In this document: positions 47,729 through 55,961 of the stretch, in pieces
How positions within the stretch are numbered: position 1 is the first letter of the stretch
Layout of the letters: every line of letters starts with the position of its first letter
DNA from: JAHEJJ01 sp965212205
Lineage (GTDB): Bacteria > Bacteroidota > Bacteroidia > Flavobacteriales > Flavobacteriaceae
DNA length: 64,000 bases
Direction: 5' to 3'
Assembly: GCA_965212205.1 (NCBI GenBank)
Contig: CBDBUX010000011.1
Location: forward strand, 62,001-126,000
Translations under genes and position numbers: made by a program
Notes under the pieces: generated by a model
Database searches by the model: none
What the model was told of the DNA's origin: nothing
Seen by the model: only the letters and a program-made list of their open reading frames with translations

Positions 47729-48355
47729 ATGTTCATCGACAGGGCAGATGCGGGCATACGCCTGAGCAAAGAACTTAACAAGTACAAAGATGGTGATGTG
47801 GTGGTAATAGCCATCCCCAGAGGTGGTTTACCTGTGGCTGATGAGGTCGCTAAATCCCTCGGAGCTCCTCTCGATGTAGCCCTTGTTAAGAAATTGGGCC
47901 ATCCGATCAATAAGGAATATGCAATAGGTGCTGTTAGTTTGAACAATGTTGTTTTAAGCGATACCCTTGCGATTTCAGAAAAGTATGTGGAGTTAGAAAC
48001 AAAAAGGGTCCGTAAAATTCTAAAAGAACAATACGATCAGTATTATAAGAACCACATACCGGAGAGTCTTGAAGCTAAAACCGTGATCATCATAGACGAT
48101 GGGATCGCCACCGGTAATACGGTAATGGCAACAGCAGAGTTGGCAGCAGCGCAGCATCCTGCAAAATTAGTGGTGGCTATCCCGGTGGCACCAGAATTGG
48201 CTGTTCAGAAGTTCAGGAAATCACCTTTGGTCGATGAGGTAATATGCCTGTCTACTCCCCCTAACTTTCAGGCTGTAGGTCAGTTTTACAGATACTTCAG
48301 TCAGGTAAGCGATGATGAGGCGATTTCAATAATGGATCGCTACCGGCGCGGATGA
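47729..48355 (+). CDS. phosphoribosyltransferase-family protein
   Basis: 208-aa cytoplasmic protein with the PRPP-binding loop VIIIDDGIATGNT (119-131) and the start IPRGGLPVADEVAKSLGAPLDV. The C-terminus RYFSQVSDDEAI matches the stand-alone phosphoribosyltransferase family often found beside universal stress proteins, dienelactone hydrolases or erythromycin-esterase domains. True substrate unknown. It lies 79 bases after the usp gene on the same strand and may be read from the same promoter. Confidence 0.88.
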   Translation: MFIDRADAGIRLSKELNKYKDGDVVVIAIPRGGLPVADEVAKSLGAPLDVALVKKLGHPINKEYAIGAVSLNNVVLSDTLAISEKYVELETKRVRKILKEQYDQYYKNHIPESLEAKTVIIIDDGIATGNTVMATAELAAAQHPAKLVVAIPVAPELAVQKFRKSPLVDEVICLSTPPNFQAVGQFYRYFSQVSDDEAISIMDRYRRG

Positions 48356-48402
48356 CCAGGCAACCTACAATAATAGGGATGTAACTACAGTTTTGAATTG
48401 CA

Positions 48403-49572
48403 CTAATAACGGAACAAAGCGTTGAGAGGCCGATTGGCTTCCGGCATCAGTTCGGTTTCCATATTATAGACTTTACCACCTTGCAAGATGGTTTGCACCG
48501 CTGCGAGATTTATCAGGCACTGGTTATGAGGGGTACTTTCAGCATCTAAAATCACACACTTATTTTTCTTATTGTAGGTGCCAAATACTACATCTTCTCT
48601 TCGCAAGAACAAGATCTCGATCCTTCCATCGATCGCTGCCGGAACAATTTCCGAAATTTGATGGGACGTTTTTGTGGTATGGATAAGATTGCTGTAGCGA
48701 GCTACAAGATCTTGCTTCATTCCCGCATTTGTAGCCTGGATCAACCGCCGAATTTCTGATAGCAGCCTTTGTTTGTCTTTAGACTCGGGATCTCCGCTGA
48801 TATGCTCTGGATAGAGCTTCTTATAAGTATTGGCTTTTTTGTATAAGGGAAATAGTTCATCTACGCAGGCAATGACCAAAGGAGCATTGGGCGGTTTCAA
48901 AACCTTCCGGATATTTTTATCGATTTCCCTGAAGAAGGACAAGATCTCTTTCTGATCGTCATCCTTGCCTTCACCATGGCCATGGTAAGAACCTGCTCCA
49001 TGAAGCGCATGACCCGTGCGGAACTGAAGCATTTTCTGTTTATAATCAAATCCTACACTTTCTTCTAATTGTGAAGGGATAAACTCTTCGGTCTTAAGTT
49101 CCTCGAATGAGTATTCATCGGCCAGGGCCAGTTTTACATAATCCTGACTAAGCTGTAAAAGAAAAACGCGATTATCGAACTCAAACAAGGTCAATATAGG
49201 GATCAGATAGAAGTGGTCGTTCACATAAACCAACGGGTTGAATTCAATCGGCGTCTTAAATATCGAAAAGCCCTTTATTCGATCCAGATATAAAGCGACC
49301 CCTGAAGATGGATTTCTCCAGAAAGACAGATTGGTGATCAGTTCCCTTACTGGGGAAACATAATCCTTTACCTCGGGGCCCGACATGCCCTGAGCGATCA
49401 ATTCTTTTTCAACCCGCTCCAGGGCAGATCTCAATTGCGCTTGTCCAAGTCCCTGGTTCTGTTCTTTTCCCGACTTATACATCGGCAGGTAAATTGAAAC
49501 ACAAAACGGCTGCTTTATAGCGGCCAGTTTTTCAAATTGTTTATAATCCAGGGGAAGTTCTGCCGTATTCAT
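48403..49572 (-). CDS. baeRF family (eRF1-like) protein
   Basis: 389-aa soluble protein resembling the bacterial archaeo-eukaryotic release-factor-like (baeRF) families, predicted to act at ribosomes under stress. It shows the N-terminal CVSIYLPM block, a central FRTGHALHGAGSYHGHGEG loop and KPPNAPLVIACVDELFPLYKKANTY. Late comes ILDAESTPHNQCLINLAAVQTILQGGKVYNM. Which subfamily (3 or 7) I cannot say. The ATG at 49572 was taken; an upstream TTG would add 15 residues. It follows the site-2 protease gene by 54 bases. Confidence 0.75.
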   Translation of the reverse strand: MNTAELPLDYKQFEKLAAIKQPFCVSIYLPMYKSGKEQNQGLGQAQLRSALERVEKELIAQGMSGPEVKDYVSPVRELITNLSFWRNPSSGVALYLDRIKGFSIFKTPIEFNPLVYVNDHFYLIPILTLFEFDNRVFLLQLSQDYVKLALADEYSFEELKTEEFIPSQLEESVGFDYKQKMLQFRTGHALHGAGSYHGHGEGKDDDQKEILSFFREIDKNIRKVLKPPNAPLVIACVDELFPLYKKANTYKKLYPEHISGDPESKDKQRLLSEIRRLIQATNAGMKQDLVARYSNLIHTTKTSHQISEIVPAAIDGRIEILFLRREDVVFGTYNKKNKCVILDAESTPHNQCLINLAAVQTILQGGKVYNMETELMPEANRPLNALFRY

Positions 49573-49626
49573 AATTGAAGTTTTGTTCAAGGTATCAAAA
49601 CTACCATCGGCTGCCAATGACCGGGA

Positions 49627-50733
49627 TCAGGCGTGTATCTGATCAGCGCCGCCTTCAGCCTTAAGAACGAGAAATTCGCTGACATTGCTCATATCTATTG
49701 CACCGATGACTTTATTTTCCAGATCGATAACTGGGAAGAAGAGGTTTTTTTGGCTAGTCATCAAGTTAAAAAATTCCTGCAATTCGCCCGAATCGCGAAG
49801 TGCCACAAATTGGGTTTGCATCAATTCACCGGCTGTAAGATGAGTGTTTTTCGCATTTTGTAGTATAACTTTGTGGTACAAAAGTCCTTTGATTTCATCG
49901 CCTTCCATTACAATAAAATCTTTTTCCGTCCCGGCGATCAGAATATCAATTATTTCGGATAGCAAGGTGCCGGGATTCAATATGGTAATATTGGTAAGCG
50001 TGGCTTCGCGAACAAGATGACCCGCCACCAGGGATGACTGCTTTACCATTTTATTTTCTCCATAAGCGCCGATAAAAATAAATAAGGCGATCAATACCAG
50101 GAATGGATTATATAGGAGGCCCAATACAAAGAATATCACCGCCATCACCTGCCCCAGCGATGAGGCGATTTCAGTGGCTTTCCTTCGATCCATACTAAAG
50201 GCCAGAAGAGCTCTTAACACACGGCCTCCATCCATGGGAAAAGCGGGGATCATGTTGAAACCCACCAGCATAATATTGGCGACGAGCAGGTAAAGTAACA
50301 GTGTATTTATACTGGGTGAAACAAATAATTGTTCGAGACTTTCGGCATCCATAGCGATATACTCCTGCCAGGGCACCAAAAGTAGTAATAACAGGGCGAT
50401 CAGCACATTCACCGCCGGACCGGCAAGGGCGACCAGTAATTCTTGCTTGGGTTTTTCGGGCATTTTTTCTAAGGAGGCTACCCCTCCGATAGGTAAGAGG
50501 GTAATCCCTTTGGTTTTGATATTGAATCTCTTGGCAGTAAGGGCATGTCCCAGCTCATGTAAAACCACACAAACAAATAATAACAGGATAAAGATGATAT
50601 TCAATATAGAACTACTAAGATTTCCACCTCTTTGTATATCGAGGAATACGATCCATATCAGTAGCAGACTAAAGGTCCAGTGAACTTCGATCTTGATACC
50701 TGCTATTTTTCCGAGTTTCAGGGTTCCTTTCAT
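49627..50733 (-). CDS. site-2 protease with CBS-domain tail
   Basis: Intramembrane zinc metalloprotease (368 aa). The zinc motif HELGH is at 59-63 and the third ligand Asp168 is in NMIPAFPMDGGR. Six or so membrane spans to about 225. A C-terminal pair of CBS-like domains (about 230-355) probably senses a nucleotide. This matches the FB/SpoIVFB-like S2P-CBS subgroup. Target protein unknown. First of a minus-strand pair with the baeRF gene. Its upstream region shows a weaker CRP/FNR-like site at the fixed spacing. Confidence 0.88.
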   Translation of the reverse strand: MKGTLKLGKIAGIKIEVHWTFSLLLIWIVFLDIQRGGNLSSSILNIIFILLLFVCVVLHELGHALTAKRFNIKTKGITLLPIGGVASLEKMPEKPKQELLVALAGPAVNVLIALLLLLLVPWQEYIAMDAESLEQLFVSPSINTLLLYLLVANIMLVGFNMIPAFPMDGGRVLRALLAFSMDRRKATEIASSLGQVMAVIFFVLGLLYNPFLVLIALFIFIGAYGENKMVKQSSLVAGHLVREATLTNITILNPGTLLSEIIDILIAGTEKDFIVMEGDEIKGLLYHKVILQNAKNTHLTAGELMQTQFVALRDSGELQEFFNLMTSQKNLFFPVIDLENKVIGAIDMSNVSEFLVLKAEGGADQIHA

Positions 50734-50812
50734 TTTGAATATTTGAATAAATCTCAGCGTCTAAAAGTTTCACCATAATATTACTTCTTTGACGGCGATT
50801 TCTACATGAATT

Positions 50813-50856
50813 AAAAGATACATAAAAAAGACGGTGTTCGAAATGTCTCAGATCGT
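50813..50856 (-). promoter_or_regulatory. weak CRP/FNR-like site and -7 box for site-2 protease
   Basis: ATGTC-TCAG-ATCGT at 50843-50856 matches 8 of 10 positions. The minus-strand box TATCTTTT is at 50813-50820. Distance 29.5. Found only by looking where the spacing rule predicted it. Confidence 0.4.
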
Positions 50857-50920
50857 ACATGACCTGTCTGTTTAAGATCTCTAAAAAGGCTGGCGTTAAT
50901 CACAACAATTTTTACTGAAC

Positions 50921-50964
50921 ATGATTTAAATCATTTTTTGACGTTCATGTCGGTTGTATTTTTG
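50921..50964 (+). promoter_or_regulatory. CRP/FNR-like site and -7 box for candidate small RNA
   Basis: The perfect palindrome ATGAT-TTAA-ATCAT is at 50921-50934 and the box TATTTTTG at 50957-50964. Distance 29.5. No protein gene follows within 500 bases, but an intrinsic terminator does. Confidence 0.78.
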
Positions 50965-50967
50965 GCC

Positions 50968-51191
50968 ATATTCTCAAAAATAGCTCTTTGATAATATAGT
51001 GTGGGAGAATTAGATGGGGGTGATCTATTACCCACAATTACAAGAGGATGTTAATCATGCAGGATGACATCAGCGATGGATGATGATCCGGCCTAGCAAT
51101 CGGCTGGAAAAGAGAAGTTGTACTACGAGGTCATTAGGTAGAATTAGCATGTTCTGGGGGCCGGAGCAGCTATTGTTCCGGTCCCTTTTTT
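50968..51191 (+). ncRNA. candidate regulated small RNA
   Basis: Predicted transcript of about 224 nt. It starts just after an activator-type promoter (50921-50964) and ends at a strong terminator (stem 51157-51168 with 51174-51185, then six T). Inside, GTGGG (51001-51005) can pair with CCCAC (51031-51035). A 17-codon frame (MGVIYYPQLQ..., 51014-51067) exists, so a short leader peptide is a second possibility. It resembles no RNA family I know. A 67-aa frame from 51080 runs through the terminator and is not believed. Confidence 0.55.
51157..51191 (+). terminator. terminator of candidate small RNA
   Basis: A 12-bp stem GGGGCCGGAGCA / TGTTCCGGTCCC (two G-U pairs), 5-base loop, TTTTTT. Confidence 0.85.
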
Positions 51192-51199
51192 ACGAAAAT

Positions 51200-51234
51200 A
51201 CCGCTGCAGCAGTCGTGAGAGAACAAGCAGCGGT
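51200..51234 (+). other. inverted repeat between two terminators
   Basis: ACCGCTGC (51200-51207) pairs perfectly with GCAGCGGT (51227-51234) over a 19-base loop, with no T-run. Possibly part of a second short transcript or a longer read-through RNA. Confidence 0.45.
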
Positions 51235-51320
51235 AAAGAAGAAATCACCGCGCTTAGCCGTGAGCATTTTGTTTCATTTTTAAGTGAATTGATTAATGGA
51301 TTATGAGATTTCTTCGAACT

Positions 51321-51357
51321 GGAAACAGGAGACTTTTAGCCTTCTGTTTCCTTTTTT
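51321..51357 (+). terminator. second intrinsic terminator
   Basis: An 11-bp stem GGAAACAGGAG / CTTCTGTTTCC (one G-U), 9-base loop, then TTTTTT. No gene lies between this and the first terminator. Confidence 0.8.
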
Positions 51358-51404
51358 AGGTTAATTCGCACCTTCATTTCTACACCCTGACCGCTCTTTC
51401 AAAA

Positions 51405-51448
51405 CTGATCAAAGTCATTCCAGTTCCTTTTAGGTGTTCGTATTTTTA
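51405..51448 (+). promoter_or_regulatory. CRP/FNR-like site and -7 box for flavin reductase operon
   Basis: The operator CTGAT-CAAA-GTCAT is at 51405-51418 (9 of 10 positions) and the box TATTTTTA at 51441-51448. Distance 29.5. The transcript would begin near 51452, which rules out the earlier start codon at 51434. Confidence 0.75.
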
Positions 51449-51472
51449 ATCGTATCCCCAAAACGCCAGAAA

Positions 51473-52084
51473 ATGGAATTCGAAACACCCAAAAATCTGA
51501 TTTCACTAGATCCTCAGATCCCTATTTGGGACCGGGTATATACCGTGGCCCCCCTGGTGGTCATCGGTTCCAAAGGCAGTGGAGGAGACGATTTGGCCCC
51601 AAAACATATGGCCACACCAATTGGATTTGGAAATTACTTTGGTTTTGTGTGTACTCCCCGGCATTGTACCTATGGTAATATTGAAAAAAATGGGTTGTTC
51701 ACAGTGAGTTTTCCTACTCCAGAACAATTGGTGAGTGTTTCTCTAAGCGCCACCCCAAGCACGGAGTTGGTTTCAAAATCCGATACCGTGGTGGCAACCT
51801 TGCCAACGGTTAAGGCCTCCACGATGGACATTCTGATGATCGATGGGGCCTATCTCTATCTCGAATGCGAGCTTTTTAAAATTATTGATGGATTTGACGA
51901 TTATAGTCTTATTACAGGACATGTGCGCAATGTATTGGTTCAGGAGGATTATTTAAAGAGTTCTGATCAGGATGAATCTCAGCAAATCAGAGAGCATCCC
52001 TTGCTGGCGTATATTGCCAATGGTCGTTTTGCAACGATCCGGGAGACCTATAATTTCCCTTATCCGAAAGACTTTCAAAGATAA
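51473..52084 (+). CDS. flavin reductase-like FMN-binding protein
   Basis: 203-aa protein with the split-barrel flavin reductase fold. It has the N-terminal YTVAPLVVIGSKGSGGDDLAPKHMATPIGFGNYFGFVCTP block and CTYGNIEKNGLFTVSF, as in the FMN-binding flavin reductase/oxidoreductase family. It would reduce or carry FMN with NAD(P)H; the physiological acceptor is unknown. The ATG at 51473 was chosen because the mapped promoter would start transcription after the upstream alternative start. First of a likely operon; the peptidase gene starts 5 bases later. Confidence 0.85.
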   Translation: MEFETPKNLISLDPQIPIWDRVYTVAPLVVIGSKGSGGDDLAPKHMATPIGFGNYFGFVCTPRHCTYGNIEKNGLFTVSFPTPEQLVSVSLSATPSTELVSKSDTVVATLPTVKASTMDILMIDGAYLYLECELFKIIDGFDDYSLITGHVRNVLVQEDYLKSSDQDESQQIREHPLLAYIANGRFATIRETYNFPYPKDFQR

Positions 52085-52089
52085 AACAG

Positions 52090-53271
52090 ATGAACGCTTC
52101 ACAGGCCCAATACATACTTACGTATTTGAAAGAACAGCGGTTGTCTATGGAAGAATTGTTAATGCAACTGGTAGCTTTGGAATCTCCGTCGAGCGATGCT
52201 GCAGCTCAGGATGCCATATTTGAAGTATTGGCAGACCATTTATCGCAGCTTGGTTTCTTCACTTTTCGTGCGCCAGGCGAGACCAGCGGAGGTTTTCTCT
52301 ACGCGAGGCCGGCTAAAAGGGATGGGCGTAAAAAAAAGCAACTCCTGGTAGGCCACTGCGACACCGTCTGGGCGCTGAACACACTCGATAAAATGCCCAT
52401 TGTAAAACAAAATGGTAAACTTACTGGTCCCGGTGTCTTCGATATGAAAGCCGGTCTTGTACAAATGTTGTTTGCACTCAAGGTGTTGAACAAACTTCAA
52501 TTCGATCTGCCGTTAACCCCGGTCTTGCTGATTAACTCAGATGAGGAAATTGGGAGTGGTGAATCTCAGCCCATGATAGAACGTCTGGCCAGGATTTCGG
52601 ACAGGGCTTATGTGCTGGAACCTCCTCTTGGTCCTAAGGGCAAGCTTAAAACCTCCAGAAAGGGAATAGGAAGATTTACGATTACTGTATTAGGTAAGGC
52701 GGCCCATGCCGGACTAGACCCCGAAAGCGGTATAAATGCTATTGTAGAGCTCTCCAGGCTCGTACAAATCCTCTATGCCATGAATGATCCGGTTAAGGGT
52801 ATTACGGTTAATGTAGGAATGATTCAGGGAGGTGTATCGCCCAATGTGGTAGCACCGCAAAGTAGTGCTGTAATAGATGTACGCGTAGCCACCCACGGCG
52901 ATGGTAAAAAGATTACTAAACGGATTTTCGATCTTAAACCCAGTTCCCCAGAGGTTGAAGTTCGAATTGAAGGCGGGATCGGCAGACCACCAATGGAAAA
53001 GACTAACAGAAATAGGGCGCTATGGAAAACAGCAAAGGTTCAGGCCAGAATGCTGGGATTGCAGCTCGATGAGGCATCGGCAGGTGGCGGTTCCGATGGA
53101 AACACCACGAGCCTGTATACCGCAACGCTCGATGGTCTTGGAACTACCGGCGATGGTGCACATGCACTACATGAACATATCATCTCCGATCAATTAGTGG
53201 AAAGAACAGCCTTATTAAGTGTTTTACTTATGGCCGATGAAGTGTTGTGTGACAAGGAACAAGTACAATGA
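52090..53271 (+). CDS. M20-family metallopeptidase (glutamate carboxypeptidase-like)
   Basis: Cytoplasmic dinuclear zinc peptidase (393 aa). Metal ligands: His in LVGHCDTVW, bridging Asp in GPGVFDMKAG, catalytic Glu-Glu in NSDEEIGSGES, Glu in VLEP and a late His in GDGAHALHEH. The dimerisation domain lies at about 195-305 (GKAAHAGLDPESGINAI). The layout matches carboxypeptidase G2-type enzymes that release C-terminal glutamate. Its end overlaps the DUF1611 gene by four bases (ATGA), so these two products are likely made in step. Confidence 0.9.
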   Translation: MNASQAQYILTYLKEQRLSMEELLMQLVALESPSSDAAAQDAIFEVLADHLSQLGFFTFRAPGETSGGFLYARPAKRDGRKKKQLLVGHCDTVWALNTLDKMPIVKQNGKLTGPGVFDMKAGLVQMLFALKVLNKLQFDLPLTPVLLINSDEEIGSGESQPMIERLARISDRAYVLEPPLGPKGKLKTSRKGIGRFTITVLGKAAHAGLDPESGINAIVELSRLVQILYAMNDPVKGITVNVGMIQGGVSPNVVAPQSSAVIDVRVATHGDGKKITKRIFDLKPSSPEVEVRIEGGIGRPPMEKTNRNRALWKTAKVQARMLGLQLDEASAGGGSDGNTTSLYTATLDGLGTTGDGAHALHEHIISDQLVERTALLSVLLMADEVLCDKEQVQ

Positions 53272-54314
53272 AGGACAAATATATATATACATCCCTTACT
53301 CGAATTTCTGATCTAAAAGACGGAGAATTCAATATTAGACAGATCGATAGGTCTCAATGGGAGTTGGGCGACTATGTAATGAGTAAAATAATCGATCCCG
53401 GCAGTAACGTGCTTAGCCTTGAATTGCCAAGCGGAAGGATGCGTGGGGTTATAGGAGATGAGCGAATCATCGGTGCATTGGGTGAACGCTTTGCCACACT
53501 CGAAGCCACAGGAACCTGGAAAAAAGTGGGAGAGGACCTGAAAATGAATGTGCTTACTGCTGCTGGCCTAATGGGGAAGCTGACTTCAAAATCGGTTTTC
53601 ATCCCTAATATGATGGAGGTGATTTACCAGGGCCATTTGTTTCGTTCCGGTAAAAAACTCAATATGGATCAATTTGTGGAGAAAAGCCCTGAACTACCCT
53701 TTACCACTCCGGTAGTGCTGCTGGTAGGGACCTCTATGTCTGCCGGTAAAACCACCTCCGCCCGAATTGTGACGAATATTTTTAAAATGGCAGGTTATAA
53801 GGTAGTAGGGGCAAAACTATCGGGTGCCGGACGGTATAAGGATATACTTGCTATAAGGGATGTGGGAGCAGATGCGGTATTTGATTTTGTGGATGTTGGT
53901 TTACCTTCCTCCATTTGTCCAAGAGAAAAGTATAGATCCAAACTTCGGCAAATTATGAACAAAATTGCCGGCGTTAGGGCCGATGTCGCCGTTATTGAAA
54001 TAGGAGCCTCGCCTTTAGAACCGTATAACGGGGATCTGGCTATCGAAGCCATACGGGATCAGATCAAATGTATCATACTTTGTGCCTCCGACCCCTATGC
54101 GGTGTATGGCCTTATGAAGGCCTATGATTTAACACCTGATTTAGTCACAGGAATCGCATCGAATACGCTGGCTGGGATTCAGATGGTGGAACGCTTATGC
54201 AGGGTCAAAGCTTTAAATCTGATCGATGCCACTACTTCAGCCGAGCTGAAGGAAATTCTTTCAGCCAAAACAGCATTATCACTCAAAGAAAAGCAAATTT
54301 CAATGCAAGAATGA
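53268..54314 (+). CDS. DUF1611-family P-loop protein
   Basis: 348-aa protein with an N-terminal domain (about 1-140) and a P-loop NTPase domain, Walker A GTSMSAGKTT at 154-163. It also has the DVGADAVFDFVDVGLPSSI and VIEIGASPLEPYNGD blocks of the DUF1611/DgcN-like family. Members of that family have been linked to D-glutamate or N-acyl amino-acid metabolism. Pairing with an M20 glutamate-carboxypeptidase-like gene fits an amino-acid or dipeptide pathway, but this is inference. Confidence 0.8.
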   Translation: MKDKYIYTSLTRISDLKDGEFNIRQIDRSQWELGDYVMSKIIDPGSNVLSLELPSGRMRGVIGDERIIGALGERFATLEATGTWKKVGEDLKMNVLTAAGLMGKLTSKSVFIPNMMEVIYQGHLFRSGKKLNMDQFVEKSPELPFTTPVVLLVGTSMSAGKTTSARIVTNIFKMAGYKVVGAKLSGAGRYKDILAIRDVGADAVFDFVDVGLPSSICPREKYRSKLRQIMNKIAGVRADVAVIEIGASPLEPYNGDLAIEAIRDQIKCIILCASDPYAVYGLMKAYDLTPDLVTGIASNTLAGIQMVERLCRVKALNLIDATTSAELKEILSAKTALSLKEKQISMQE

Positions 54315-54376
54315 TTTGGAAATTATCAAATTGGCCAACATTCGGACTAATACAATAACAGTTTCAATTTATTACA

Positions 54377-55120
54377 ATGAAAGATAATCACAAAACTAAA
54401 CCAAAATGGCGATTTACGCCGCTTCAGATTCTGGAGGGGATAGAAGGCATATTGGTCATTTTAGCATGCTATCTCAGCTGGTTTTTAAAACCTTTACGAG
54501 ATCGTTGGGGACTAACACAGGAGGAAGCCCTTCGCGAATTACCGGGCGATCATATTATAAAGAATCCTCAATCCGACTTTACTCACGCTATAACTATTAA
54601 TGCTCCTGCAGAATACGTTTGGCCCTGGGTAGCCCAACTGGGTAAGGACCGGGGTGGATTTTACAGCTATGAAGCCCTGGAAAACCTAATGGGATTGGGC
54701 ATTTATAATGCCGATACGATATTGGAGGAATATCAACACCCGAAAAAAGGAGATATTATTCCCTTTGGGCCCGATAATGGTTATCCATTGGCGATCTGCA
54801 ATGAAGGCGAAGCGATGGTGATCGAAAACTGCGAAGATATGGATACACACAAAATCTATGATCCAGGCAACGGACACCCCAGAAATTATCTACACCTGAG
54901 CTGGCTTTGGTACATCGAGTCGTTAGACACTTACAGATCTCGCTTTATTTCGCGAAACCGCCTTAACTTTAGTCCTACCTTTAAAAATCGAATTATTTTC
55001 AATGCCCTGGCCGAACCTGTGGTTTTTGCTATGGACCGTAAAATGTGCCTGGGCATAAAAAGAAGAGCGGAGCGCAATTACAGACAAGCTGAAAGCAGAT
55101 CCGAACTTTTGGTAGAATAA
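54377..55120 (+). CDS. SRPBCC-like hypothetical protein
   Basis: 247-aa protein with one probable membrane segment near the N-terminus (about 20-42, LEGIEGILVILACYLSWFL). A START/SRPBCC-like part follows: AITINAPAEYVWPWVAQLGKDRGGFYSYEALENLMGLGI. That block is well known from SRPBCC-family hypothetical proteins and suggests a hydrophobic-ligand pocket. No catalytic residues are recognised. It lies 62 bases after the DUF1611 gene on the same strand. Confidence 0.75.
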   Translation: MKDNHKTKPKWRFTPLQILEGIEGILVILACYLSWFLKPLRDRWGLTQEEALRELPGDHIIKNPQSDFTHAITINAPAEYVWPWVAQLGKDRGGFYSYEALENLMGLGIYNADTILEEYQHPKKGDIIPFGPDNGYPLAICNEGEAMVIENCEDMDTHKIYDPGNGHPRNYLHLSWLWYIESLDTYRSRFISRNRLNFSPTFKNRIIFNALAEPVVFAMDRKMCLGIKRRAERNYRQAESRSELLVE

Positions 55121-55148
55121 AGGCCAGCAACCGTTAAAAAACCAATTT

Positions 55149-55814
55149 ATGTTATTTGGGTATAGACCCTCGACCCCGAATAGGTTTATTTTAACCCTGC
55201 CGCTAATCGGGATGGGAGTTTTTATTTTGCTATACCTAGTGGCAGCTTTGATGTATCCCGGCGGTTCGTGGAAGTTTCCGCAGGCAGAAGATTTCAGTTT
55301 CTGGAACAATTACCTATGCGACCTCCTGGACCATTACGCGATTAACGGAGAACTAAACCACGGCCGTTACCCCGCACGGATTGCACTCGGTTTTCTGGTG
55401 AGTGCGCTTTTGTTGCTCTGGTTCTATTTGCCGGGATTCCTACCAAATAGAAACCTTAACCAAAAGGTGATGTGGTTCTCCGGCTTACTGGCCTTGATAA
55501 CTACTTTTTTTCTGAGTACCGGGACGCACGATATCACAGTTCGGGTTGCCGGTAGCCTGGGTACCCTGGCTTTTTTAAGCTTGTTTATCGAGTTGTTGCG
55601 CATGGGCCACATCAGACTATTTGTTACAGGGATCCTTTGCCTTGTAATTTTTCTTATTAACTACTATATATACGAAACAGGCACTTATATCAAAGCCTTG
55701 CCGATTATCCAAAAAATCACTTTTGCAGCCTTTATCTGTTGGTTTGCGGTGCTCAACATGGCTATGATATCACAAACAAACAGGGCTCAAAAAAATAATA
55801 GTAAAATCTCTTGA
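55149..55814 (+). CDS. six-span membrane protein (DUF998-like)
   Basis: 221-aa inner-membrane protein with about six hydrophobic helices (near 14-36, 73-93, 108-124, 132-150, 155-172, 185-205). The first loop contains FWNNYLCDLLDHYAINGELNHGRYPAR and a later loop STGTHDITVRVAG. The arrangement recalls the DUF998 group, but I am not certain. Function unknown. It begins 28 bases after the SRPBCC-like gene. Confidence 0.65.
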   Translation: MLFGYRPSTPNRFILTLPLIGMGVFILLYLVAALMYPGGSWKFPQAEDFSFWNNYLCDLLDHYAINGELNHGRYPARIALGFLVSALLLLWFYLPGFLPNRNLNQKVMWFSGLLALITTFFLSTGTHDITVRVAGSLGTLAFLSLFIELLRMGHIRLFVTGILCLVIFLINYYIYETGTYIKALPIIQKITFAAFICWFAVLNMAMISQTNRAQKNNSKIS

Positions 55815-55833
55815 TCGAAAGCGTTGATTTGTT

Positions 55834-55863
55834 TTGAGACCCCTTTAAAATTTCGTAAATTTA
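55834..55863 (+). promoter_or_regulatory. housekeeping promoter of slipin gene
   Basis: TTG (55834-55836), 19 bases, TAAATTTA (55856-55863). A normal promoter with no palindrome nearby, so slipin appears to sit outside the regulon or to be read from both. Confidence 0.7.
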
Positions 55864-55961
55864 ATAGAATGTGGTGCGTTGTCATTGGATCATTCCTCGG
55901 GTAAAATACCCTTGTGAAGCTCAGAATTAACTCTAGCCGCATAAACTTAAAATCTATCATT

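Noticed and set aside
51080..51283. A 67-codon frame in the gene-free region
   Set aside because: It reads straight through the strong terminator at 51157-51191 and resembles no protein.
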